Assembly: GCF_900113865.1 (NCBI RefSeq)
Contig: NZ_FOQY01000004.1
Location: forward strand, 353,501-417,500
Length of the DNA: 64,000 nt
Source: Streptosporangium canum
GTDB lineage: Bacteria; Actinomycetota; Actinomycetes; Streptosporangiales; Streptosporangiaceae
Reading direction: 5' to 3'
In this document: positions 52,385 through 60,380 of the stretch, piece by piece
How positions within the stretch are numbered: the stretch's first letter is position 1
Layout of the letters: the number at the start of each line of letters is the position of its first letter
The notes under the pieces: model-generated
Told to the model about the DNA's origin: nothing
What the model saw: the letters and a program-made list of their open reading frames with translations, nothing else
Database searches by the model: none
Translations under genes and position numbers: made by a program

Positions 52385-53430
52385 GCTGTAGCTCCAGTGT
52401 CGTGATGGGCGAACATCGACAGGTGGGAACGGAGTGAGGGCGCCGCCTGGGCGGTCCACCACTCCTCGGGGACGTCCACCGTCTCCACGGCCACGCCCCG
52501 GGCCGAGAGCAGGACCCGCAGGGAGGTGACCGCGGTGGACGGCAGGCTCAGCACCCGCTGTTCGGCGGCGAGTCCGCGCAGGGTCATCTCGGCGGGGATC
52601 CCGCCGTCGTAGACGGTGATCCCGGGCTGTTCCCCGACCCGGGCGAGATCATGGGGGTCCTCCCTGCGGTGCGGGAAGTACGCGACCGGCTCGGACGAGC
52701 CGAGCCCGGCCAGCCAGGTGAAGTAACGGTCGCGGTGGATCAGGCCGTTGCGCACCAGCGAGGTGCCGAGCACGACGGTGCGCTCCTCGGGACGGGGCCT
52801 GCGCAGGGGCTGCGACCGCAGCCAGGCGAAGTCGTGGGCGACCAGCTCCGCGCCCCTGTCCCGTACGGCCCGCGCCAGCTCGGCGGGGACGGGCAGGGCC
52901 GTGAAGATCGACAGCCGGCCGGATCGGGCGGCGGCGCGCAGCCGCAGGCCGGCCGCCGTTCCCAGCGCGCTCCTGAGCCCGGACCCGAGCGGGCGCGCCG
53001 TGGCGCGGGCCCGTAGCAGCGGCGTCCAGATCCGCCCGGTGAGCAGTTCCAGGAGCCTGATGGTCGCCAGGCCGTCGTCGACGATCACGATGCGTCCCGG
53101 CAGGGCGGTCAGCCAGCCGAACTGCACCTTGCCGGAGAAGGCGTCGCCGACCACCCAGGTCGTGCCCCGGCGGGGTCTGGGCATCTCGGGCTCGGGGGCG
53201 GCCAGTTCCAGGCCGCCGGGGAGGCCGAGCCGGGAGATCTCGCGGCGGGTGACGACAAGAGGGCGCAGACCGGCGCGGGGCAGCACCCGGGTACGGGCGC
53301 CGAGCAGTCCGGCGTGGTGGGCCTCCACGGCGCAGAGCATCTGCAGCGGGGACTCCACCCAGGCGACGGCCGAACCCTGCTCCCGCGCGTGGTCCCGGCC
53401 GTTCTCCACGCCGGACGATGACCCGTTCAC
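52381..53430 (-). CDS. Sialyltransferase-like protein (GT52/polysialyltransferase-like)
   Basis: 349 residues from GTG 53430. VAWVESPLQMLCAVEAHHAG is the start seen in GT52 and related bacterial sialyltransferases. VIVDDGLATIRLLELL and the late LPSTAVTSLRVLLSARG place the acidic and Ser/Thr motifs where these families bind the CMP-sugar. Cytoplasmic. It overlaps the DUF6716-like gene and lies divergent from an SDR gene. Together with the plus-strand genes it completes a surface-glycan set. Confidence 0.68.
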   Translation of the reverse strand: MNGSSSGVENGRDHAREQGSAVAWVESPLQMLCAVEAHHAGLLGARTRVLPRAGLRPLVVTRREISRLGLPGGLELAAPEPEMPRPRRGTTWVVGDAFSGKVQFGWLTALPGRIVIVDDGLATIRLLELLTGRIWTPLLRARATARPLGSGLRSALGTAAGLRLRAAARSGRLSIFTALPVPAELARAVRDRGAELVAHDFAWLRSQPLRRPRPEERTVVLGTSLVRNGLIHRDRYFTWLAGLGSSEPVAYFPHRREDPHDLARVGEQPGITVYDGGIPAEMTLRGLAAEQRVLSLPSTAVTSLRVLLSARGVAVETVDVPEEWWTAQAAPSLRSHLSMFAHHDTGATA

Positions 53431-53527
53431 GACCGCCTCACCGTAACCCGGATGTCTTACACGTCCAGGAACTGCGGGTGAACACCCGAATACGCCCACT
53501 TGCGCGCCCGGTGCGGAACGATCTACC

Positions 53528-53556
53528 GTGGTGTACGGAACGGTTTCGTACACCAC
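53528..53556. promoter_or_regulatory. Perfect inverted repeat, likely TetR operator for the SDR-tetR operon
   Basis: GTGGTGTACG / CGTACACCAC, 10-base arms around a 9-base spacer, 40 bases before the SDR start. Size and symmetry suit a TetR-family dimer; the regulator at 54484 is the natural candidate. Confidence 0.75.
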
Positions 53557-53595
53557 GCCTCCCATCCCGATCGCCCACCTCAGAGGAGACAGGCC

Positions 53596-54468
53596 ATGTG
53601 GACTCCGGACGACATCCCCGACCTGACCGGTTCCACCGCGGTGGTCACCGGCGCCAACGGCGGCATCGGGCTGCCGACCGCGGCACGACTGGCCGGGCGC
53701 GGCGCCCGGGTGATCATGACCGCGCGCGACCTCGCCAGGGGGGAGGCGGCGGTGAAGGCGGTCCGGGCGGAGGCACCGGGCGCGCGGATCGAGCTGAGAG
53801 CGCTGGATCTCGCCGACCTGGGCTCGGTGCGAGGATTCGCGGCCGGCTTCGACGGACCGATCGACATATTGGTCAACAATGCAGGAATCGGCATGATTCC
53901 TCGGCGGACCACCGCCGACGGCTTCGAGATGCAGTTCGGCACCAACCATCTGGGCCACTTCGCGCTGACCGGGCTGCTGCTGCCCCATCTGCTCGCCAGA
54001 CCGGGCGCCCGGGTCGTCACGGTCTCCAGCGACGCGCACAGCCTGGGCAGAATCGACTTCGACGACCTGGGGCTCGAGCGCGGGTACGGACGGTTCTCGG
54101 CCTACGGCAGATCGAAGCTGGCCAACCTGCTGTTCACGCTGGAACTGCAGCGCCGGGCGGGGGGACGGCTGCTCAGCGTGGCCACCCACCCCGGCGCCAC
54201 GGCCACCGGCATCATGAAGCTGGGCGTGCTCACCCGGCCGGCCAACGCCCTCATGCGGCTGGCGCTCCAGTCTCCCGACAGGGGCGCGGCCCCCTCCCTC
54301 TACGCCGCCACCTCTCCCGAGGTGACCGGAGGCCAGTTCATCGGTCCCGGCCCGAAGGCGCTGACCCCTTCGCCCAAGGCGCTGGACGAGATCGTGGCCC
54401 GGCGGCTGTGGGAGACGTCGGAGGAGCTCACAAGCGTACGATTCGAGACGATCACACAGCACTCGTAG
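53596..54468 (+). CDS. Short-chain dehydrogenase/reductase
   Basis: 290 residues from ATG 53596 with GAGGAGA upstream. Rossmann motif TGANGGIG, the NNAG segment, catalytic Ser in VVTVSSDAH and the YGRSK (YxxxK) motif are all present. The longer C-terminus and [11 protein letters not shown] segment match the retinol dehydrogenase/WW-oxidoreductase-like group. Cytoplasmic NAD(P)-dependent oxidoreductase; substrate unknown. Followed after 15 bases by a tetR gene, probably its own regulator. Confidence 0.9.
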   Translation: MWTPDDIPDLTGSTAVVTGANGGIGLPTAARLAGRGARVIMTARDLARGEAAVKAVRAEAPGARIELRALDLADLGSVRGFAAGFDGPIDILVNNAGIGMIPRRTTADGFEMQFGTNHLGHFALTGLLLPHLLARPGARVVTVSSDAHSLGRIDFDDLGLERGYGRFSAYGRSKLANLLFTLELQRRAGGRLLSVATHPGATATGIMKLGVLTRPANALMRLALQSPDRGAAPSLYAATSPEVTGGQFIGPGPKALTPSPKALDEIVARRLWETSEELTSVRFETITQHS

Positions 54469-54483
54469 CCCACCGGAGGCATC

Positions 54484-55062
54484 TTGCGGCTCGACCCCAG
54501 GCGAGAGCGGGCGATTCTCGACGCGACCATGGAACTGCTCTCCGAGGTCGGATTCGACCGCATGTCCGTCGACCAGATCGCCAAGCGCGCCAGCGCGAGC
54601 AAGGCCACGATCTACCGCCGCTGGCCGGGCAAGGAGGCCCTGGTCGTGGACCTGGTCTGCAACCATCTGGAGATCGACGTCGCACCTCCGCCCGACACGG
54701 GGTCGATGCGCGGCGACCTCGTGGCGGTGGTGGCCGGATTCTGCCGGACCCTGGAGCAGCAGCACGGCCTGGTCTTCGCGCTGGTCCCCGCCCTGCTCAC
54801 CGCCCCCGGCCTGGCGGCCGCCCTGCGCGCCAACGTGCCGCGCCCCGACATCACCGGCACCGTCCCGCTCCTCGACCGCGCCCGCGAGCGGGGCGAGCTG
54901 CCGGGCGGGGCCGACCCCGGCGAGATCAGGAAGGTCACCGAGGCGCTGGTCTGGCACCGGCTCCTCATCACCGGAGAGCCACTGGACGACGCCTTCGCCG
55001 AGGAGACGGTCGACCGGGTGCTGCTGCCGCTGATCCACGCCTGGTCCACGGCCACCACCTGA
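54484..55062 (+). CDS. TetR-family regulator of the SDR operon
   Basis: 192 residues from TTG 54484, placed by GGAGG 6 bases upstream. N-terminal helix-turn-helix AILDATMELLSEVGFDRMSVDQIAKRASASKATIYRRW covers residues 9-46, followed by a helical ligand domain (TetR C-terminal type 33-like). It probably binds the 29-base inverted repeat at 53528-53556, repressing the SDR gene and itself. Confidence 0.9.
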   Translation: MRLDPRRERAILDATMELLSEVGFDRMSVDQIAKRASASKATIYRRWPGKEALVVDLVCNHLEIDVAPPPDTGSMRGDLVAVVAGFCRTLEQQHGLVFALVPALLTAPGLAAALRANVPRPDITGTVPLLDRARERGELPGGADPGEIRKVTEALVWHRLLITGEPLDDAFAEETVDRVLLPLIHAWSTATT

Positions 55063-55433
55063 TCAAATCGGGTGTTTTCGCAGGTAAAACAGGGTCAAGA
55101 CAAAAGATCTACGATGATGGTGAAACCGGGGGGCGGGGAAAGACCGGCCCGGCGGCTCCCCGCCGGCGCCGACGCCCGCAAATGCCTGCTCCGCAGGCGT
55201 TCCCGGCCCCGCACCGGCCGCCGGACGCCTCGCCGAGGATCTTGAGTGCGGCCAAGTCTTCCCCCTCGATTCAGACGTATTCCCAAGTCAGGGCAATGTG
55301 CCGGACTTGTAATCGTTTGTCCGGTTCACGTAGCTTCTACTCATTCCTGGTGAACGCCTAGGACCAACCAGTCCTACGCATTGCCAATACATTGCCCGAC
55401 CGTGCTGCACCCAAGCGGATCGCTCCGCCCGGT
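55063..55433. other. Upstream region of the ydaO riboswitch
   Basis: About 370 bases without a convincing gene. A/T-richer patches at 55063-55125 and 55255-55400 suggest the end of the tetR transcript and the promoter of the riboswitch-CHAP transcript. Short in-frame stretches here lack ribosome sites and codon bias. Confidence 0.5.
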
Positions 55434-55572
55434 GATCACGGCCGCCGAATCCGCGAATCTCGCGGAACCGGGGAACCACCGTTCTTGGGGTGAATCGGCG
55501 CCTCCGCGCGCCGTAGGGCACTTCCCAGCCCGAACCCGTCAGCTAACCCGGTAGGCGGAATGAGAAGCGAAG
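55434..55572 (+). ncRNA. ydaO/yuaA-type c-di-AMP riboswitch
   Basis: Conserved blocks of this riboswitch are present in order: GCCGCCGAATCCGCGA, then GGAACCGGGGAACC, TTGGGGTGAATC, GTAGGGCACTTCC, CCCGAACCCGTCAGCTAACC and CGGTAGGCGGAATGAGAAG. In actinomycetes it sits before cell-wall hydrolase genes and turns them off when c-di-AMP is high. Here it ends just before the ribosome site of the CHAP-domain gene, whose role fits exactly. Confidence 0.92.
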
Positions 55573-55591
55573 CAAGGAGTCACACCCCCGC

Positions 55592-56296
55592 ATGGCCAAG
55601 AACCGCCTCACCCCCAAGACCCGTCACCTGACCCACCTCGTTCTGGGCGCCTCCATCGCCCTTGGTGGCAGCCTCGTAGCGGTCCCCTCCGCCCTGGCGG
55701 ACACCCCTGGACAGAGCCACCTCAACCCCTCCCCCGCCGAGGTCGCCCAGCCGGTCAACGCGAACAGGACCCCCCTCCAGGTCGCCGCCGAGGGCCTGCC
55801 CAAGGTCACGGCCGCGCAGGTCCTGGCCCTCGCCGCCAAGCAGGTCGGCATCTCCGAGAACTCCCAGGGCGGCGGGACCAAGTTCCAGTCCTGGTATGTG
55901 GCCTCTCCCCGCGCCAAGGAGACCGTCGCCCGTGACGGCGGCAGCCCGCGAGCCTACGCCAACGCCCCCTGGTGCGCGATGTTCGTCTCCTGGGTCGGCG
56001 AGCAGGCCGGCATCCGGCCCACCATGGGCTGGGACGCCTACACCGTCGCCCACGCCCAGTGGTTCAAGGACAACAAGCACTGGGGCACCGTCGCCAAGCC
56101 CGGCGCCGTCGTCTACTTCGACTGGAACGGCGGCAAGCGCATCAGCGGCATCGACCACGTCGGCTTCGTGAAGAAGGACAACGGCGACGGCACGATCAGC
56201 ACGATCGAGGGCAACACCGGAAACGGCAAGGTCGAGCACCGCGTCCGGCCCAAGTCCCAGGTCGTCGGCTACGGCTACCCGGTCTACGCGGGCTGA
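55592..56296 (+). CDS. Secreted CHAP-domain peptidoglycan hydrolase
   Basis: 234 residues. The signal peptide ends near SALA|DTPG. The CHAP domain (about 75-230) has the catalytic Cys 128 in APWCAMFVSW and His 189 in GIDHVGFV. Such enzymes are amidases or endopeptidases that cut peptidoglycan cross-links during growth or spore germination. The upstream c-di-AMP riboswitch and the downstream terminator make it a single-gene unit tied to wall stress. Confidence 0.93.
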   Translation: MAKNRLTPKTRHLTHLVLGASIALGGSLVAVPSALADTPGQSHLNPSPAEVAQPVNANRTPLQVAAEGLPKVTAAQVLALAAKQVGISENSQGGGTKFQSWYVASPRAKETVARDGGSPRAYANAPWCAMFVSWVGEQAGIRPTMGWDAYTVAHAQWFKDNKHWGTVAKPGAVVYFDWNGGKRISGIDHVGFVKKDNGDGTISTIEGNTGNGKVEHRVRPKSQVVGYGYPVYAG

Positions 56297-56322
56297 TCGA
56301 CAGCCGGCTGACTCACCGACCA

Positions 56323-56362
56323 CCGAAAAGGGGTCCGGCTCACCGAGCCGGACCCCTTTCGG
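56323..56362 (+). terminator. Terminator after CHAP gene
   Basis: An 18-base stem, CCGAAA(A)GGGGTCCGGCTC paired with GAGCCGGACCCCTTTCGG, with a single-base bulge and loop ACC, 26 bases after the stop. Confidence 0.88.
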
Positions 56363-56550
56363 CGTCCCCCCTCCCCCGAGCCTCCCTTCCAGCCGTCCCT
56401 CCCCCGAGCGGGTGCCACCGGCCGGGGTGGTCGCGGTCTCGGCCGAAATTCCACCGAACCGGCTCCGGCCGGTGTTTTCCGAACCCCGGCGCGAGTCGGT
56501 CCGCCGACCCGCGGCTGCGGTCAACAAGGCGGAGCCGCGGACGTAGGCAC

Positions 56551-57012
56551 TCAGCGCGCGGCGCCCAACGCCGTGAGGGCGGCAGCGAGGTGCGGGTCCG
56601 CCTGCCCCGCTTCCTCCACGGCGGCGTTCAGCGTCTCCTCATAGGTGCGGCTCGCCTCGGCGTATCTCGTCCGGCCCGTCTCGGTGATGACCGTGTAGAC
56701 GCCGCGTTTGTCGTCCGGGCACAGATCCCGGACGGCGAAGTCCGCCGCGCTCAGCCGGGCGACCAGGCGGGTCACCGAGCTCTGGTTGAGCCCGATCTTG
56801 TCGGCCAACTCCTGCATGCGCAGCTCGGCGGTGGGGGAGGCGGCCAGATGGCCCAGCGCACGGAACTCCGACAGGCCGACGCCGTGCCTTCGCTGCAGCG
56901 CGGCGGCGAGTCTGCTCTCCACGCGGGCGTGCAGCAGGAGGATGTGCTGCCAGGTCGCGGCGAGGTCCGAGACGGGCGGGGCGGCAACCGGGGCGGGGAC
57001 TGCGGCAGGCAT
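56551..57012 (-). CDS. MarR-family repressor divergent from SMR efflux genes
   Basis: 153 residues from ATG 57012 with GGAGGT upstream; longer readings run into the operator and are rejected. The winged-helix region LRMQELADKIGLNQSSVTRLVARLSAADF, the DKRGVYTVITETG wing and flanking helices identify MarR. MarR dimers release DNA on binding aromatic or cationic drugs. Palindromic elements at 57074-57121 lie between it and the SMR genes, which it probably controls along with itself. Confidence 0.92.
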   Translation of the reverse strand: MPAAVPAPVAAPPVSDLAATWQHILLLHARVESRLAAALQRRHGVGLSEFRALGHLAASPTAELRMQELADKIGLNQSSVTRLVARLSAADFAVRDLCPDDKRGVYTVITETGRTRYAEASRTYEETLNAAVEEAGQADPHLAAALTALGAAR

Positions 57013-57059
57013 GAGACCTCCTCGTTCGTACGGCCTTCCCGATCTTTCCTGGGACCGGC

Positions 57060-57121
57060 TTGACAGAAGCATACATGTACATGCAACATTCTGTCTCGTC
57101 AGAACTTGCACATACATGCAA
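57060..57121 (+). promoter_or_regulatory. SMR operon promoter with MarR operator-like palindromes
   Basis: TTGACA at 57060-57065 is a consensus -35 element, with CAACAT 18 bases on as a possible -10. CATGTACATG (57074-57083) is a perfect palindrome inside the spacer. TTGCA/TGCAA with a 6-base gap lies at 57106-57121. ACATGCAA occurs at 57079 and 57114 in the same direction. Binding here would block the promoter. Confidence 0.72.
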
Positions 57122-57136
57122 ATAGGAGCGTCTCCC

Positions 57137-57481
57137 ATGGCCTGGATCTACCTGCTCATCGCCGCCGTCTTCGAAGTCGTCTTCGCTCTGGCCACCAACG
57201 CCACCGAGGGCTTCACCCAACTGGGGCCGTCCCTGCTCACAGCCGCCGCGGCAGCCGTCGGAATCTTCTTCCTCAGCCTGGCTCTCAAAACACTGGACGT
57301 CGGCGTCGGCTACACCATCTGGACCGGCATCGGCTCGGTCGGCACGGTCGTGCTCGGCTCCGTGATCTTCGGCGAGGAGTTCACCATCTGGAAGGTGCTC
57401 GCCTTCACCCTGATCATCGGCGGCGTACTGGGCCTCAAGCTCTCCGACCGCCCGACCGCCGGCAAACCGTCCGCGGCCTGA
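57137..57481 (+). CDS. Small multidrug resistance (SMR) transporter subunit 1
   Basis: 114 residues with four membrane helices. The essential membrane Glu lies near residue 13 in AAVFEVVFALATNAT, and helix 3-4 motifs (GVGYTIWTGIGSVGTVVLG) are typical of EmrE/SugE-type proteins. It exports cationic compounds or guanidinium in exchange for protons. A second SMR gene follows after 74 bases, so a hetero-oligomer is possible. Confidence 0.93.
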   Translation: MAWIYLLIAAVFEVVFALATNATEGFTQLGPSLLTAAAAAVGIFFLSLALKTLDVGVGYTIWTGIGSVGTVVLGSVIFGEEFTIWKVLAFTLIIGGVLGLKLSDRPTAGKPSAA

Positions 57482-57493
57482 CCACCCCGCCCT

Positions 57494-57543
57494 GCCACTT
57501 CACACCCCCCGTCACTTCATACCTCCCGTCACTTCACACCTAA
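57494..57543. repeat. Three tandem 17-base repeats between SMR genes
   Basis: GCCACTTCACACCCCCC, GTCACTTCATACCTCCC and GTCACTTCACACCTAAG follow each other with a period of 17 and end at the ribosome site of the second SMR gene. Copies differ by a few bases. Confidence 0.75.
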
Positions 57544-57555
57544 GGAAACGTCACC

Positions 57556-57876
57556 ATGGCCTGGATCTACCTCTCCATCGCGATCGTCTTCGAGATCGGC
57601 TTCGCCCTCGGCACCAACGCCACCCAAGGCTTCACCCGGCTCTGGCCGTCGGTCTTCACACTCCTGTCGGCCGCCGGCGGCATCTTCACCCTCAGCCTGG
57701 CCCTCAAAACACTGGACGTCGGCGTCGGCTACACCATCTGGACCGGCGTCGGCTCCATCGGCACCGTCATCCTTGGCGCCCTCATCTACAAGGAGAAGAT
57801 CACCCCCGCCAAGCTCGGCTCGTTCGCCGCGATCATCGGCGGCGTCGCCCTCCTCAAGATCGCCGCAGGGATCTGA
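57556..57876 (+). CDS. Small multidrug resistance (SMR) transporter subunit 2
   Basis: 106 residues, four membrane helices, Glu 13 in IVFEIGFALGTNAT, and the same LALKTLDVGVGYTIWTG segment as its neighbour, down to the DNA level. The pair probably arose by duplication. Paired SMR genes such as EbrAB and YkkCD need both products for export. Confidence 0.93.
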   Translation: MAWIYLSIAIVFEIGFALGTNATQGFTRLWPSVFTLLSAAGGIFTLSLALKTLDVGVGYTIWTGVGSIGTVILGALIYKEKITPAKLGSFAAIIGGVALLKIAAGI

Positions 57877-57882
57877 TCCACG

Positions 57883-58083
57883 ATGCCGAACGCCACCGAA
57901 CCCGAATGGCTCACCGAGCGCCTGACCCAGACCGTCGCCCTGGCCACCGCCGAGGTCCACGCCGACGGCATCCCGTTCGCCGGGCTCGTCGCAGACGACA
58001 CCGCAACCGTGCTCGGCACGGGCGTCAACCAGGTCAGGGCACACCGCGACCCGCCGACGAAGAACTCGGTTCTTCTGCTGTGA
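57883..58083 (+). pseudogene. Truncated nucleoside/guanine deaminase-like gene, N-terminus only
   Basis: About 55 codons (EWLTERLTQTVALATAEVHADGIPFAGLVADD, GTGVNQVRAHRDP) match the N-terminus of CMP/dCMP-type deaminases such as guanine deaminase. The zinc-binding HAE and PCxxC motifs are absent: after RAHRDP the reading diverges and stops within 10 codons. A normal protein has about 155 residues. It starts 6 bases after the second SMR gene, so it was once part of that operon. SMR guanidinium exporters often travel with such amidino-compound enzymes. Confidence 0.65.
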
Positions 58084-58200
58084 CCGGCGTTGCTCAAGAT
58101 CCAAGTCCCCTTCCTGGTTCACGGCAGTGAGGAATGGCTGCTTTCGCCGGGACGGTCACCGACCCGAGAATCTCGCGCACCGAGCAGGGAGCGGCCGCTA

Positions 58201-58243
58201 CCCGTCCGGGGGATCCCACCCGACCAGGGATCCCCCGGACGGG
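58201..58243. terminator. Perfect 17-base palindrome, bidirectional terminator candidate
   Basis: CCCGTCCGGGGGATCCC / GGGATCCCCCGGACGGG with a 9-base loop. It lies between the truncated deaminase and the methyltransferase gene. Confidence 0.78.
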
Positions 58244-58300
58244 GGAAGAGCGCCGGTGATGACCTCCGGCACAATGGCCGTCGACTGAGGAGCCACACAG

Positions 58301-59008
58301 ATGCCAGCACAGGGAACGCCGTCGTCCAAGGGCCAGGAGATCCAGCGGACGTTCGACAAGATCACTGACTACTACGACCTGATGAATCGCCTTATGACCC
58401 TGGGACGGCATGCCGCCTGGTGCCGTGAGATCGCGGCGGGTGCGAAAGTCCCGCCAGGTGGGAGCATGCTCGACATCGCCACCGGAACCGGCGTCATCGC
58501 TCTCGCCGCACTGGAGAAATATCCGAACTCGACCGTGCACGCCGTCGATTTCTCGGAGCGGATGCTGGCGGAGGCGGCGAGGAAACCGGGGGCCTCCGCC
58601 ATCACGTGGCAGCAGGCGGACGCGAACGACCTGCCTTTCGGCGACGAGTCCTTCGACGCCGTCACGCACGGCTATCTCCTGCGGAACGTGGAGAATGTCG
58701 AGCGCGTGCTCGAAGAGCAGTACCGCGTGCTCAAACCCGGAGGCCGGGTCGTCATCCTGGAGACCTGCCCGCCGCGCGGACCGCTCCGCCACCCGGTGGA
58801 ACTGGGGGTCCGGATCGTGATTCCCCTTCTCGGCCACCTGGTCGCACGCGATCGAGAGTCGTACGCGTACCTGCAGGAATCCACGCTCGGCTTCATGACG
58901 CCGCAGGAGGTCTCCGCGATTCTCCGCCGGGTCGGCTTCAGCTCCATAGCGTGGCGGAAAAGATTCTTCGGCACTCACATGATCATCTCGGCCGAAAAGC
59001 GGGCCTAA
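58301..59008 (+). CDS. UbiE/COQ5-family SAM-dependent methyltransferase
   Basis: 235 residues from ATG 58301 with GAGGAG upstream. The family start (FDKITDYYDLMNRLMTLGRHAAWC), the SAM-binding DIATGTGVIALAAL, the acidic loop HAVDFSERML and RNVENVERVLEEQYRVLKPGG are all present. UbiE/MenG methylates demethylmenaquinone, but isolated copies also act on natural products. No menaquinone genes are nearby, so the substrate is open. Confidence 0.85.
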   Translation: MPAQGTPSSKGQEIQRTFDKITDYYDLMNRLMTLGRHAAWCREIAAGAKVPPGGSMLDIATGTGVIALAALEKYPNSTVHAVDFSERMLAEAARKPGASAITWQQADANDLPFGDESFDAVTHGYLLRNVENVERVLEEQYRVLKPGGRVVILETCPPRGPLRHPVELGVRIVIPLLGHLVARDRESYAYLQESTLGFMTPQEVSAILRRVGFSSIAWRKRFFGTHMIISAEKRA

Positions 59009-59187
59009 AAGCGGTAAGCCTTTCGTGCGCCCGGCAGAACGGGAGCGATGCGGGGGAGCTGTGGATTACCGGGGGAGGGTAGGTCTGCCCGCCGTTGCCG
59101 GCGGCCGAGCCGCGGCCGGTCCCGCCCGCCGAGCCGGCGCGTACTGGGTAATCAGGCCGGCCGGCGTCATGAGCGCCAGGCTCTCGA

Positions 59188-59330
59188 TCATTCTCGATGC
59201 CGGCGGCTGTCTGTCGCCTTCGCAACGCCGGTGCCGGCGAGGCCGAGCTCGTAGGCGAGAACGGCCGCCTGGGCGCGGTCGCGGGCGCCGAGCTTGTCCA
59301 GGAGGTTGCCGACGCCGGGGGCGCGCTTCA
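59188..59330 (-). pseudogene. LuxR-type response regulator remnant (C-terminal helix-turn-helix only)
   Basis: About 40 codons ending at 59188 read VGNLLDKLGARDRAQAAVLAYELGLA, the last helices of a NarL/LuxR DNA-binding domain, then a short tail. The receiver domain and the first half of the helix-turn-helix are absent upstream. It is a scrap left by a deletion next to the alpha/beta hydrolase stop codon. Confidence 0.7.
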
Positions 59331-59343
59331 CCGGCTGGTGTCA

Positions 59344-60291
59344 TCACGGCGTGTCGCCGGTGTGGCCGGTGCGGTCGATCTCGTCGACAAAGGCGAGGAC
59401 CCGGGCGTTGACGCGCTCGGGGAACTCGCCGTTGATGGCGTGGGAGGCGTCCGGCCACAGTTCGACGACGCCACGGGCGAGCAGGCGGCGGGCACGCAGG
59501 CCGGCCTTGCGCGGATCGTGGATGATGCTGCGCCCGGCGATCAGGGCGAGCACCGGCACGTCGACTCCGGCCACCTGGTCGTCCGTGGGGTACGTCGGTG
59601 GCGGCAGGAAGGCGGCGAAGTCCCGCATCCCGGCCGATATCAGGTTGGCGACGGGTTCGTCGTCGGAGGCGTCGGCCCCGCCGGAGATCCAGCTCAGCAG
59701 CCTCCGGCGCCACGACTCGGGGAAGAACGGCACCACCGAGCCCAGCGAAACGACGACGACCTTCCAGGTGAACCGGCCGAAGAGCACGGCGGGATCGAGC
59801 AGGCTCACTGAGGCGATCTTCTCCGGGACGTGCAGGGCGAGGTGAAAAGCGCTCCACCCGCCGATGGACACTCCGACGAGATGCACCTGGTCATGGCCGA
59901 GCCGGGGCAGCAGCTCCGCCAGCCAGTCGGCCTGGTCGGCCGCACGCGTGAACGGCCGGGTCTGTACCGACAGGCCGGGCTCGCCGAGCAGGTCGACCGT
60001 GTAGACCGGCCGGTGAGCGACGAGGCCGGCCAGGTTCGCCTCCCACATCGGGGTGGCCGCGGTACGTCCCGGCAGCAGGAGGAGCGGTGCGCCGTCGCCG
60101 GTGCCGAAGCGATAGACCCGGACGGTCCCGAAGCGGGTCGCCACGTCCTGGATCTGATCGGGTTGGGGAAGCTCGGCCATGGCCCGGTCGTAGGCGTTCC
60201 GGTAGCGCGCGAAGGCGGACGCGTCGCGGAAGTGGCCGAGCCGTCGCCGACGGAACACGGCTCCGATGTTGGGTTCCACGAGGTCGTTCAC
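59344..60291 (-). CDS. Alpha/beta hydrolase
   Basis: 315 residues from GTG 60291, preceded by GGAGG; ATGs further upstream (60336, 60363) lie inside the palindromic operators and are rejected. Oxyanion segment LLLLPGRTAATPMW, nucleophile Ser in LVGVSIGGWSAF, and a C-terminal DASHAINGEFPERV with the catalytic His. Cytoplasmic, substrate unknown. Divergent from a tetR gene that probably controls it. Confidence 0.87.
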   Translation of the reverse strand: MNDLVEPNIGAVFRRRRLGHFRDASAFARYRNAYDRAMAELPQPDQIQDVATRFGTVRVYRFGTGDGAPLLLLPGRTAATPMWEANLAGLVAHRPVYTVDLLGEPGLSVQTRPFTRAADQADWLAELLPRLGHDQVHLVGVSIGGWSAFHLALHVPEKIASVSLLDPAVLFGRFTWKVVVVSLGSVVPFFPESWRRRLLSWISGGADASDDEPVANLISAGMRDFAAFLPPPTYPTDDQVAGVDVPVLALIAGRSIIHDPRKAGLRARRLLARGVVELWPDASHAINGEFPERVNARVLAFVDEIDRTGHTGDTP

Positions 60292-60315
60292 GTACGGGAT
60301 CCTCCGTTCGCCTTT

Positions 60316-60335
60316 TGCAATACGATCGTATCGCA
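60316..60335. promoter_or_regulatory. Palindromic operator, copy 1
   Basis: TGCAATACGATCGTATCGCA is a near-perfect 20-base palindrome with a perfect 12-base core ATACGATCGTAT. It lies between the divergent hydrolase and tetR genes. Confidence 0.8.
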
Positions 60336-60342
60336 TCAATGT

Positions 60343-60362
60343 CACGATACGCTCATATCGCA
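60343..60362. promoter_or_regulatory. Palindromic operator, copy 2
   Basis: CACGATACGCTCATATCGCA read on the other strand is TGCGATATGAGCGTATCGTG, a diverged copy of the neighbouring palindrome. Centres are 27 bases apart, close to two and a half helical turns. Two operators at a divergent promoter are typical of TetR autoregulation. Confidence 0.75.
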
Positions 60363-60380
60363 AAGAGGGGAGGCCTGACC

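Noticed and set aside
58084-58300. tRNA or small RNA between deaminase scrap and methyltransferase
   Set aside because: The structure seen is one long perfect hairpin; no cloverleaf or conserved T-loop sequence.
60292-60363. Longer N-terminus of the alpha/beta hydrolase
   Set aside because: The added residues are encoded by the two palindromic operators.
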